Assembly (NCBI RefSeq): GCF_003350925.1
Contig: NZ_KZ857173.1
Location: forward strand, 886,444 to 950,443
Direction: 5' to 3'
Length of the DNA: 64,000 nucleotides
Source of the DNA: Dyella tabacisoli
Lineage (GTDB): Bacteria; Pseudomonadota; Gammaproteobacteria; Xanthomonadales; Rhodanobacteraceae
A program made the translations under genes and the position numbers. Below, piece by piece: positions 18,147-27,191 of the stretch (within the stretch, counting starts at the first letter, position 1; each line of letters opens with the position of its first letter). The notes below the pieces were generated by a model. It had not been told where the DNA came from and did not search any database. It saw only the letters and a program-made list of their open reading frames with translations.

Positions 18147-20822
18147 ATGTCTCAGTACGGCCAACCTGTTATCACTCAGGCTTATTACCTCAATCCCTGG
18201 GCACCGTTGCCGCCGGGCTGGGGCAAAAACGGCATTGATGTTCTGGTCAATAAACCCGTCGGCGGCATAAACCTCGTGCTGGCGGGGCGACTGCGCCAAG
18301 ACGCCGTCACCTTGATCGTCGTGGTGGGTCTGGTGCCCACCGAAATTCTGATCGCACCCACCGCCCCCTTGTCGACCTTGCTGGCCTATGCGGTGGACGT
18401 GCAATGGGTCACTCAAGGCACGGATCCCAATTCAATCACCTGGAACGATCCGAGCGCGATCGCCACTACACCGATACTCACCGACAACGCGCAACTGGTG
18501 AGCGCGGTTATCGCCCCAGGCACACTCAGCTTTGCGTTGAACTACAGCACGACCTCGTTGGCGCCCGTCGGCGCCAACGTCACGGTGTTCGACCAGAACG
18601 GTATCTCAGCCGGCTTTGTACGCGTACACGGCAACACCGGCAGCCTGGCCTTCACGCCGGTAAACACCTCCACCTATACGCTTTACGTGCAGCCGGTGAT
18701 CCCCGTCGCCGGTACGCCGCTGGGCGCCTTCCAGCCGCCCTTCACCATGGGGCCGATCGGGCCGGGCGTGACCTTGCCCGCGCTTGCTCCGGTCATCGGC
18801 CTGATCGATTACGACAAGACCACGCTACGTGTCAGTTGGGGCATGCCGACCGCATGGACAGGCGCAGCACCGACATCCGGCGTACTGCAAGTATTGGCCG
18901 GTACCGTGGTTATTGCCGAAGCCGTGGTGAGTGCCAACGTCGGCAGCCTCGACATTCCGCTGAATGCAGCGCAGAGCAATATCAGCGTGCGCGTCCGCGC
19001 GACTTTCGGCAATCTGGTGGGTCCCTTCAGCACCGCCGTCAGCCCTTGGCTGGCCGGTGTCCATCCCATTACCACCGCGACCGATCCGATCAGCGCCAAA
19101 GCAACGCTAGCGTGGCCGGCGACCACGGGCGCCACCGGTTATGTGTTGAGTTTCAGCGATGGCCGCCCCAATGCGACAACGACGACAGCGTCTTACCCTT
19201 TGAGCGCGGCGCTTGCGGCCAACACCGCGTTGCAGGTGGCGGTACGCGCCACCTTTACCACCAGCACCCTGACCACCAACGGCCCCTTCGGCCCATGGAC
19301 GGCTATACCGGCAAGTCTGCCGACCGTGATCGGCGCCGATTACAACGGCAGCCAGATCAGCGCGACCTGGTCGCCGGTCGGCGACGCCAGTGGCTATATC
19401 ATCAGTGTCATCGCCGCAGGCGCCACCACCATCACGGCGCAACACACGGTAACCGGAACGGCAACACACGCGGTATTCCCGGTGAGCTTGAGCGACCTGA
19501 GCAAGACCTACAGCGTCACCGTGCAAGCGATCGACAACAACGGCGCAGGACTTGCCGCCGCCGGCCTGCCGATCTACCAACCGGCGTTCGGCATCTCCAA
19601 CACAGCGCCCAGCGTTGCGCCCCCTTATGTTTTTCCCGCCGCGACGATTGCACGCACCGCGCAATCGATCATTCTTTATCTGCCCAATCTTGCTCTGCCG
19701 GGGCAAACCATCGCGGCGATTACCCAGGGTGCGTTCATGCTTGCACCCAATACCGACAGCGCGACCAAGGCCGCCCTGCCCTATACATTGACGCTGGAGG
19801 CCACCAGCGAAGCCTGGGTTTTCAGTAGTGGCAGTCAACCCCTGCCGTCGATCCGCCCGACGTTGCAAACCCATTACATCGCCTTTCTGAAAGCCGCCGA
19901 AACAGCAAAAGCCTCGCCATGGGGCATCTGGATGTTGCAACAGGCGATTGCGCGCTTCATGCCGCAGACCTTTGCCGAAACGCTGTACTACGCCTACGGC
20001 CTCAATCTCGGTGCTGGCCCCGGCACCGGCACCATCGATCTGCGCTCCGGCATGATTCTGCGCGTCGATTTCGCCAACTACGCTTATGTGTGGACCAGCG
20101 TGCAGAACAACTGGTTGAACGGTTTTGTCGGCAGCAACCGCACCGATTTCGAAGTAGGTGATTTTTATAATCATGATGGCAACTGGACGCAGGGCGTGGA
20201 TGCCTTTATCGCGCAACTGGTCAGCGCCGGCGTGATGAGCGTACCGGCACCGCCGTACACACCCAGCACGCCCCAGCAAGCGGGCGTCGCGGATGCCGGC
20301 GACTTGTTCTACAGCAGTTTTCCCAAACCGTTTTATCGATTGTTTTTCCCGGCGAACCTGCTCGATCCATCCGGCGTGGGCTCGACCACCACCTCAAGCA
20401 ACTTCACCTTGGTCAGCGCCGCCACCTATACGGATCTGACGACAGCGACCACGACACCGTCGCTTACCTCATTGGTTGCGTTCTTCCGTGGTCGCGCGGT
20501 GGTTACGGCGTGCATTCGCATTACGGTCAACGGCAACGACGTCGTCGTACCGATCGGCACCACCTTGGGCAATGTGCTGGATCGCTACGCGGCGCGTCCA
20601 CCGGCAACCGCCCTACAGGTCAATGGCCTGGTGTGGGAACGCGCGCTGGGTTCGGCGCTGGTGGTCTACGGCAGCGGCGCGCCGGCGGCCAATGCCATCG
20701 ATCTGGCGAGCCGTTATCGCATCCGGCTGGACTGGAACACCCTGCCCGTTTACGCCTCGCCGATAGATGCCACGACCTTGCCGCTATTGCATGGCGATCG
20801 TCTGAGCTTTACCGCGCCTTGA
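18147..20822 (+). CDS. Large protein with fibronectin type III-like repeats, unknown function
   Basis: The 891-aa protein begins MSQYGQPVITQAYYLNPW and lacks a signal peptide. Three repeats of about 90 residues at about 211-305, 306-391 and 392-480 have the fibronectin-III pattern (core W in LRVSWGMP, ATLAWPAT, ISATWSPV, then a Y/V-rich strand before the next unit). The C-terminal half is different, with aromatic-rich segments such as NNWLNGFVGSNRTDFEVGDF and, near the end, VNGNDVVVPIGTTLGNVLDRYA, which resembles a small beta-grasp or LysM-like unit. I do not recognise a family. Such repeats usually serve binding or spacing. A GAGG lies before the ATG. Confidence 0.65.
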   Translation: MSQYGQPVITQAYYLNPWAPLPPGWGKNGIDVLVNKPVGGINLVLAGRLRQDAVTLIVVVGLVPTEILIAPTAPLSTLLAYAVDVQWVTQGTDPNSITWNDPSAIATTPILTDNAQLVSAVIAPGTLSFALNYSTTSLAPVGANVTVFDQNGISAGFVRVHGNTGSLAFTPVNTSTYTLYVQPVIPVAGTPLGAFQPPFTMGPIGPGVTLPALAPVIGLIDYDKTTLRVSWGMPTAWTGAAPTSGVLQVLAGTVVIAEAVVSANVGSLDIPLNAAQSNISVRVRATFGNLVGPFSTAVSPWLAGVHPITTATDPISAKATLAWPATTGATGYVLSFSDGRPNATTTTASYPLSAALAANTALQVAVRATFTTSTLTTNGPFGPWTAIPASLPTVIGADYNGSQISATWSPVGDASGYIISVIAAGATTITAQHTVTGTATHAVFPVSLSDLSKTYSVTVQAIDNNGAGLAAAGLPIYQPAFGISNTAPSVAPPYVFPAATIARTAQSIILYLPNLALPGQTIAAITQGAFMLAPNTDSATKAALPYTLTLEATSEAWVFSSGSQPLPSIRPTLQTHYIAFLKAAETAKASPWGIWMLQQAIARFMPQTFAETLYYAYGLNLGAGPGTGTIDLRSGMILRVDFANYAYVWTSVQNNWLNGFVGSNRTDFEVGDFYNHDGNWTQGVDAFIAQLVSAGVMSVPAPPYTPSTPQQAGVADAGDLFYSSFPKPFYRLFFPANLLDPSGVGSTTTSSNFTLVSAATYTDLTTATTTPSLTSLVAFFRGRAVVTACIRITVNGNDVVVPIGTTLGNVLDRYAARPPATALQVNGLVWERALGSALVVYGSGAPAANAIDLASRYRIRLDWNTLPVYASPIDATTLPLLHGDRLSFTAP

Positions 20823-20833
20823 CGGTAACCTCG

Positions 20834-23800
20834 ATGAGCACGCCATCCTTTACCCGCGTCGATGCGCTGAATCTGTATGCGCTCAGCACCGCCACCGAGG
20901 CGGCCGTGCCCGGTTATTGGGCGGGCTATCGACCCGGCTCGGCAGGCTCGTTGCCGAACCCCGCCACGCTTACCGATACCTGGAACGACGCCGGCGGCGT
21001 CTACGTTTTCATCAACGCTACGCCGACCGACATGGCGGCGTTTCTAACGGCACTGGATGGGTATCTCCATGCTATCGCCGCTACCTCGCCACGCTTTTTA
21101 TGGATCAGCAATCCGCTGGATCTTCACGGGTATTGGCAAACCCAGACGCTGTCGGCCCGATCGAGCGGCCAGCCTGGTGCGCTGACCTGGAGCAGTTGGG
21201 GGCAGAACAACTTTTCGCTGCAAGAATACGCGCTGCAACTTGCACCCGGCACGGCTCTCACGCTGAGCAGTAGCGGCGGCAACGCTATCGGTGTCGCCAT
21301 CGCCTCGAGCGGCATGCGGTTTATGGCGCCAGCCATCATGCTGACGCCGGTAGCCAACAGTGGCGGCCTTGCTTTCGCCGGTACCCAGGTCGGCGCGTTT
21401 ACCGCAGGCTTAAGCCTGCCCGGTGGCGACGCGGTCGACCGGCTAGCCGCACTGGGCGTGCGTTTGCGCTACGTGATTCGCGCCTCGGCAGATATCCGCG
21501 ATATCCGTGTCGTCAACGTCGACATGCCAGTGCTCGCGCAATCGAGTCAGGCGCTGACGCTGGATCTGACCTGGGATCCGCTCAACCCGCTACTGCGCGG
21601 ACGCGGCGGCCTGCGTTTCACAGACCGTACGGCAACACCGCTGGATGCCACCTTGGTCACGACACGCGGCTATGCCACCAAGCTGACGCCGCAAATCGGC
21701 AGCGCACCGTTGTGGAGTGCGGGCTTTATGTTTTGCAGTAGTCCGCTGGCCATCGGCAACCGGGCCGAACTGCGCAGCTCTACCGTACACCTGGCGCCCG
21801 ACGGCATCTTTACGCTTAGCGTGATACCGCCATCGCATGCCAATGCACTGACAACCACCTACGACCGCTTGATGCTCGGCCAGTCGGGGCTCGAATACGT
21901 CGGGCTGACCGCGCAGACCGGCATGACCGTACTGTTTGAAGCCGGCCAACCTGCTTTCGCACCCACCGCGGCCTTGCAAGGTGTGCCGCCCGGTGAACAA
22001 AGCAAGCCGCTGAGCGCACTCGCCACCACGGCTTACATGAATGTGCTGCCCGCGGCGAGCGGACAGAACGGGCTCACTTATTTCGCCCAACCGCGCCAGG
22101 CGCCTTTATTCATCGGCAGCGGCAACACCGTGATGGCCTATCAAGAAGTGCCGGCGGCGACTTTGCCGGCCTATCCCAGCGGCAGCGGCAACGCGCCGGC
22201 GACATTCCCGGTGGGCTTGTACAGTGGTGTGGACGTGAGCCTGATCGCGGCAGCACGCGCGCTCGAACTCTCCGCATTGGCGCCGGCGCGCCGGCAAAGC
22301 ATGGCGCTGCCCTCGCAAAACAGCGCACCGGCCGCCGTGCCCGCGACCGACCTGCTGGCGCTTACACCGCAAGGCCTGGTGGTCACCATCGCGTCTGATC
22401 TGAGCAAGCTCAGCGGCGTGGTCATCGCCAATATGCCGGCATCGAGTATTCCGACGATTGCCTTCAATCGTGTCGACCCGCCATTCCAGGCAGCGCTGCA
22501 AGCCAATCAATTGTTTTTCGTTGCCTCCAACGTAACGACCTTGCTCGACTCCGCCGGTATTGCCGCGCCGTTTGCGGCGGACATCGAAGGCTGGCATTTC
22601 AAACTGGCGCCGACCGACTGGCGTACCGACCCCACCGATCACCCGACCTTGATGCTGTTCAAGTACGGCAACCGCTCGCTCGAAGATCTCGTTGCCGACA
22701 CCGCCTGCTGGGGTTGGCAGCCTGTGGCGACGAATGCCAACGGCAAGATTCTGCCGACTCAATTGAATCTGGCGGCGATCTTCGCTGCGGCCAAGGCGCG
22801 TAAAGATATCGAGGGCGACCCCTACGGCCTGTTCTACCGCGAAACCGTTGCCAATCCGATGTGGAACGGCGTGCTTTTCTTCAATGTGCCGGTCGACTTC
22901 ACCCAAATGCCCGAGCCGCTGCAATTCCTGGCGGCCGGCATCGACACCACGCGTTTCTACGCTCATCACATCGGCTTTTCGGTCACCCCCTTCAACCCGA
23001 CCACCACACCGGTAAGCCTGGGCCAGACCGCCGCCTTCGGCCTGATCGATTATCAAGATCCGGTCGATCTGGTGCCCGAAGCCACGCATCCGTTCGCGTT
23101 CAAGACACTCGCCCTGCGCGCACGCTTCGCCAACGCGCAGGTCGCCGATTTTTCCGCGCAGGCCGAGTTGGCGGTCAACCGCCTGTTCGGCGCCCAGGCG
23201 GTCAAGCAAGACCCCTCTCGCGGCAACAACCTGATTCTCGACGGCAGCTACCAGAACGTAGGTGGCCTACCCGCCTATGCCTTCGCACTGCGCGGCGAAA
23301 ATCTCTACAACACGCTGAACTCAGCACTGACCAGTGTCGAAGTACTGGGCGTGCGCCTGCAGTCGCAATCGGCAGCCACCTCCGTCACCGTGACGACTCG
23401 CTTCGTACTGGCAGGCAATCTGCGCTTTTACGCGCCACCGGGTTTCGATGCGCTCGGCTATGGACCGGCACCGGGCACCCCGGCTACGGACGGCTATCTG
23501 CGCTTCGCCAATTTCGCGGTCAGCATGAGCTTCGCCCGTGCCACGCCGACAACCCAGCTTTTCGTCGCCAACGAAACCGGCATGAGTTTCGATCTGCCCA
23601 ATAGCGTGTCGCGCGGCGATGCGCTGGTGGCGAACTTTCCGGTCACGGTCAGCGCCATGGTCGCCAGCCCCGATCTCGCCCTGCCGGGCAAACCACCGGA
23701 AGGCCAAAGCCCGGAGGACATGGGCTTCACCTCGATCTATGCGCCGATGCCGCAGGCCATCTTGACGCCTCCCTGGTACGGCCTGGCCTTGAATCTGGAT

Positions 23801-24274
23801 CTGGGCACCCTGGGCGCACTCTCCGGCAGCGTCGGCATGCAGGCGCAATTGTTGATCGCCTGGTGCGTGGGCCGGCCCAACGATGATTTACCGATGTACC
23901 TCGGCTTGCGCCTGCCCAGCTCACCGGTACTCGGCGGCAGTCTGCCGCTGCAAGGTGTCTTGCGACTTGGCTTTCGCAGTTTTCAATTCAATACCTATCT
24001 GCAAAACGGCCATCGCGCCTACATGCTGCGCATGCGCCGTTTCGCCTTGTCGATACTCGGCTGGCATTTCCCGCCGGGCAATCTGGACGTGATGTTGTTC
24101 GGCGGTCCCGATGGCCGCTCGACCGGGCAGCTCGGCTGGATGGCCGCCTACGATCCAGGCAAGCAGAAAAAGAACGATCTCGCCGACACGGCCACCTCGC
24201 GCCCATCGCCATCGGCACGCCGCGTGCGCCGACTGAGCGCCGGGCGCCGCCTGCAGCCGCCGAACGAGCCATAG
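20834..24274 (+). CDS. 1146-aa beta-rich protein of unknown function
   Basis: The start ATG lies 11 bases after the previous stop; a longer reading overlapping the previous gene is rejected. The protein begins MSTPSFTRVDALNLYALS and is rich in Ala, Thr, Gly and Pro, with no signal peptide or clear membrane segment. The last 150 residues contain PWYGLALNLDLGTLGALSG, YMLRMRRFALSILGWHFP and DVMLFGGPDG. The order of these motifs looks like part of the N-terminal half of the 3974-aa protein in this cluster (IGVRYSRAG..., LILTGSILGKRFDGPN), so the two may share a domain. This resemblance is by eye. Its tail is basic (KRPS-type, RRVRRLSAGRRL). Confidence 0.6.
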   Translation: MSTPSFTRVDALNLYALSTATEAAVPGYWAGYRPGSAGSLPNPATLTDTWNDAGGVYVFINATPTDMAAFLTALDGYLHAIAATSPRFLWISNPLDLHGYWQTQTLSARSSGQPGALTWSSWGQNNFSLQEYALQLAPGTALTLSSSGGNAIGVAIASSGMRFMAPAIMLTPVANSGGLAFAGTQVGAFTAGLSLPGGDAVDRLAALGVRLRYVIRASADIRDIRVVNVDMPVLAQSSQALTLDLTWDPLNPLLRGRGGLRFTDRTATPLDATLVTTRGYATKLTPQIGSAPLWSAGFMFCSSPLAIGNRAELRSSTVHLAPDGIFTLSVIPPSHANALTTTYDRLMLGQSGLEYVGLTAQTGMTVLFEAGQPAFAPTAALQGVPPGEQSKPLSALATTAYMNVLPAASGQNGLTYFAQPRQAPLFIGSGNTVMAYQEVPAATLPAYPSGSGNAPATFPVGLYSGVDVSLIAAARALELSALAPARRQSMALPSQNSAPAAVPATDLLALTPQGLVVTIASDLSKLSGVVIANMPASSIPTIAFNRVDPPFQAALQANQLFFVASNVTTLLDSAGIAAPFAADIEGWHFKLAPTDWRTDPTDHPTLMLFKYGNRSLEDLVADTACWGWQPVATNANGKILPTQLNLAAIFAAAKARKDIEGDPYGLFYRETVANPMWNGVLFFNVPVDFTQMPEPLQFLAAGIDTTRFYAHHIGFSVTPFNPTTTPVSLGQTAAFGLIDYQDPVDLVPEATHPFAFKTLALRARFANAQVADFSAQAELAVNRLFGAQAVKQDPSRGNNLILDGSYQNVGGLPAYAFALRGENLYNTLNSALTSVEVLGVRLQSQSAATSVTVTTRFVLAGNLRFYAPPGFDALGYGPAPGTPATDGYLRFANFAVSMSFARATPTTQLFVANETGMSFDLPNSVSRGDALVANFPVTVSAMVASPDLALPGKPPEGQSPEDMGFTSIYAPMPQAILTPPWYGLALNLDLGTLGALSGSVGMQAQLLIAWCVGRPNDDLPMYLGLRLPSSPVLGGSLPLQGVLRLGFRSFQFNTYLQNGHRAYMLRMRRFALSILGWHFPPGNLDVMLFGGPDGRSTGQLGWMAAYDPGKQKKNDLADTATSRPSPSARRVRRLSAGRRLQPPNEP

Positions 24275-24283
24275 AGGGCCGGC

Positions 24284-25708
24284 ATGGCGACCACGCAAGT
24301 CAATTTTCAGGTACTCGATGTCGGCCAAGGCGCAGGCAACTTCATCGAGATCTACGACGGCACCACGCTGACCGACACCGTGTTGATCGACCTTGGCACC
24401 ACCTCCGGCCGTAGACAGGGCGCCACCGCCGTCACCTACATCTACAACCAGCTCAATACCATGACTGACGCGCACGGCGATCCGGCGCCACGCATCGGCC
24501 TGCTACTGCTGACGCATAGCGATACCGATCACATCAACCTCATCAATCAACTGCTCGATCGTTTTCCAACGGGTGCGATGCATCCGCTAAAGATCGACCG
24601 AGTGCGCTACGGTGGCGACTACGGTATGTACGCCAAGGGCAAGCGCAAAAAAAATGTGCTGGTGCGCTTGAAGAGTTATTGCAATGACATCAAAGCACCG
24701 CCCGCCAGGGAAATCGGCGTCGACAAGACCGGCAAGTGGATACCGTTTTGGCAGCAGGCCGATATCAAGATCCACCTCGTGGCATCTAACGTGCCGGACT
24801 CGACCGCGACTACCAGCAGAAAGCGCCCGCGCGTCAGCACCCCCAGCGCCTACGCCATCAATACACGCTCCCTGGTCAATATCATCGAGTGGGACAGCAT
24901 GTGGTACACCACCACCGGTGACGCCACCGCCACCACGTTAGTCGAATGCAACAAGGTTCTGGCCGCCGTGCCCAAACCGTTGCTGCCGACGTTCATGGCG
25001 ACCTTGCCGCATCATGGCAGCAGAAAAACCATCTTCAACTTGAAGCTGGCGTCGGATGATCCCCAACCAGTGGCAGTCATTGTCGTCAAAGACTTCGCCC
25101 GATCCATCGCCGCAAAAACGGTGTGCGCCAGCGCCAACGAAACCGGTCATCACCATCCATCGCTGCTTGTCAGTGAGCTATTCAGCGAGTTCACCGAGCA
25201 AAGCCACGTTTTCTGGAGCGATCCGCTGCTTACCGGCCAGCGGCATCTGTATACGGCATGGGTGGACAAAATCATCACGGCCAGCGGCGTGACGCCGGCC
25301 TATACATCACCTTCGCGCTACGCCTCATTGCAAACGTCGCAAAACTTCTACACCACTTTGTATACGCGCCCAGGCCGAATCCAGTTTGCAAAGTTCGTCT
25401 ACCCGCCGACGCCCGCCGTAGCCTTGGCCACGGCGGCTCCGACAGGTACGACGAACGGCGCGCGCTGGAATTTCTACATGACGAAAACCGAGTATGGCCT
25501 GACTCGTCATCCCGGCAATCTGCAGACCGACACCACCCCTGCAGCCATGCATTTACCACGGCCCAAGGCGGGCGGCTCCGTAGCTGCCCAGCAAGCGCCG
25601 GTCAAGATCGCGCCAATGGCACTGCACCACACCAGCCCGGCACATCTGGGGCATCACCCTATCCACCGCGCGCAACATACCTTGCGCCGCCTGCGGCAGA
25701 TCGCTTGA
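24284..25708 (+). CDS. ComEC-like metallo-beta-lactamase-fold protein, copy 1
   Basis: The 474-aa soluble protein opens with VNFQVLDVGQGAGNFIEI, like the LDVGQGD motif of ComEC-type metallo-hydrolases. The metal motif is THSDTDH (His78, Asp80, Asp82, His83), and a PHHGS motif lies near residues 242-246, both as in ComEC. It has no membrane domain, so it is a free MBL enzyme, probably acting on a phosphodiester or similar bond (family inference). About 80 C-terminal residues are Pro/Ala/His-rich. It starts nine bases after the previous gene, and a close paralogue begins one base after its stop. Its first 120 bases are about 90% identical to that paralogue. Confidence 0.78.
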   Translation: MATTQVNFQVLDVGQGAGNFIEIYDGTTLTDTVLIDLGTTSGRRQGATAVTYIYNQLNTMTDAHGDPAPRIGLLLLTHSDTDHINLINQLLDRFPTGAMHPLKIDRVRYGGDYGMYAKGKRKKNVLVRLKSYCNDIKAPPAREIGVDKTGKWIPFWQQADIKIHLVASNVPDSTATTSRKRPRVSTPSAYAINTRSLVNIIEWDSMWYTTTGDATATTLVECNKVLAAVPKPLLPTFMATLPHHGSRKTIFNLKLASDDPQPVAVIVVKDFARSIAAKTVCASANETGHHHPSLLVSELFSEFTEQSHVFWSDPLLTGQRHLYTAWVDKIITASGVTPAYTSPSRYASLQTSQNFYTTLYTRPGRIQFAKFVYPPTPAVALATAAPTGTTNGARWNFYMTKTEYGLTRHPGNLQTDTTPAAMHLPRPKAGGSVAAQQAPVKIAPMALHHTSPAHLGHHPIHRAQHTLRRLRQIA

Positions 25709-25709
25709 A

Positions 25710-27149
25710 ATGGCAACCACGCAAGTCAATTTTCAGGTACTCGATGTCGGTCAAGGCTCCGGCAACTTTATCGAGATCTACGACGGCACCACGCTGACCA
25801 ACACGGTCTTGATCGACCTGGGCACCACCTCGGGCAGTGTGCAAGGCGCTGCCGCCGTGGCTTATATCGCCGCTCAGCTCAACAAGATGACCAAGGACGG
25901 CGAGCCCGCGCCGAACATCGACCTGCTCATCATGACGCACAGCGATGCCGACCACATCAGCCTGGTCAGCAAACTGCTCGACCTCTATCCACCGCGGCCG
26001 CCCGACCCTCCGTTGCTGACCATCGGCCAGGTGCGCTATGGCGGCGACGTCAAGCTGTTCGCCAAAGGCAGGGCCAAAAAAAACGTGCTGACGCGGCTGA
26101 AAGAATATTGCAAAGACATCAAGCCGCCTGCCGCCGATGAGGGCGGTGTCAACGCCGGCGGCAAGTGGGTCAATTTCTGGGAGCAGGCCGACGTCAAGAT
26201 CTATTTGCTTGCCGCCAACGTACCGGAAACCGGCGGCACCACGGTGGAAGGAAGCAAGAAGCGCAAACGCTCCAGCGAACCCAGCGCCTATTCAATCAAT
26301 ACACGCTCGATGGTCAACATCATCGAGTGGGACAACTATTGGTATGCCACCGCCGGCGACGCCACCGCGACCACCTTGGTGGAATGCAACAAAGTACTTG
26401 CTGCTGCGCCCAAACCGTTTCGACCGACCTTCATGCTGACCTTGCCGCACCACGGTAGCAAAAACACCATTTTCAACTTGCGCGTTGCAACCCAAGCCCC
26501 CAGCGACGAGGCGGTCGAAGTGGTCAGGTCGTTTGCGCAATCCATCTCGGCCAAGGCCGTTTGTGCCAGCGCCAACAAAACCAAAGACCATCACCCCTCG
26601 TTGTTCGTCATCGACCTCTTCGTCCAATACACCGACAAGACTTTCATTTTCTGGAAAGATCCACTGCTTGCCGGCGACCGTCATCTGTACACCGCATGGG
26701 TCGATAAAACGATTACCGCCGACGGCGTAACTCCGGTGTATGCGTCGCCCTGGAAGTTCGCCTCACTGGAAACCGTGCAGAATTTTTACACCACCTTGTA
26801 TAGCCGTCCTGGGGAGATCCCGCTCGCCAATTATGTGTATCCGCCGACACCCGCCACGGCCTTGACGACGGCGCTGCCGGTAGGCACCGCGGGAGGTGTG
26901 CGCTGGAATTTCTATATGACCAAAACGGAGTATGGCCTTACCCGCCATCCCGACAATGCGCTGCTCGATGCAACGCCGTCAGCCATGCGACCTGCCCAAC
27001 CCAGGCCTGGCAGCGCGATACCGGTACCCGCGACGATACCGGCGCCGAGCATCGCCGCTCCATCGCCAGTATCGATACCGCAGCTTATCGAGCCGCGCCC
27101 CCTCAGCGTTGCAGCACCCTCGCTGCAACGCTTGCGACAAATCTTTTGA
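25710..27149 (+). CDS. ComEC-like metallo-beta-lactamase-fold protein, copy 2
   Basis: This 479-aa tandem paralogue of the preceding protein has the same QVLDVGQGSGNFIEI start. Its metal motif is THSDADH (His77, Asp79, Asp81, His82), its PHHGS motif is TLPHHGSKNTIFN, and it shares AWVDKTITADGVTP. Both copies keep all visible catalytic residues, so both are probably active. They differ most in the linker around residues 185-205 (KKRKRSSEPS here) and in the Pro-rich tail. Duplication within the operon is evident. It is followed 42 bases later by the 3974-aa gene. Confidence 0.78.
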   Translation: MATTQVNFQVLDVGQGSGNFIEIYDGTTLTNTVLIDLGTTSGSVQGAAAVAYIAAQLNKMTKDGEPAPNIDLLIMTHSDADHISLVSKLLDLYPPRPPDPPLLTIGQVRYGGDVKLFAKGRAKKNVLTRLKEYCKDIKPPAADEGGVNAGGKWVNFWEQADVKIYLLAANVPETGGTTVEGSKKRKRSSEPSAYSINTRSMVNIIEWDNYWYATAGDATATTLVECNKVLAAAPKPFRPTFMLTLPHHGSKNTIFNLRVATQAPSDEAVEVVRSFAQSISAKAVCASANKTKDHHPSLFVIDLFVQYTDKTFIFWKDPLLAGDRHLYTAWVDKTITADGVTPVYASPWKFASLETVQNFYTTLYSRPGEIPLANYVYPPTPATALTTALPVGTAGGVRWNFYMTKTEYGLTRHPDNALLDATPSAMRPAQPRPGSAIPVPATIPAPSIAAPSPVSIPQLIEPRPLSVAAPSLQRLRQIF

Positions 27150-27191
27150 GCACGCCGACATGAAACGTGCCTACGTTGATGCGAGATCGCC

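Noticed and set aside
17117-18148. Long minus-strand open frame antisense to the Hint gene
   Set aside because: It mirrors a GC-rich gene, has Arg/Gly/Ala-rich low-complexity translation and no recognisable domain.
19107-20279. Minus-strand open frame of 390 codons over the Fn3-like gene
   Set aside because: Antisense shadow of a real gene, composition typical of the wrong strand.
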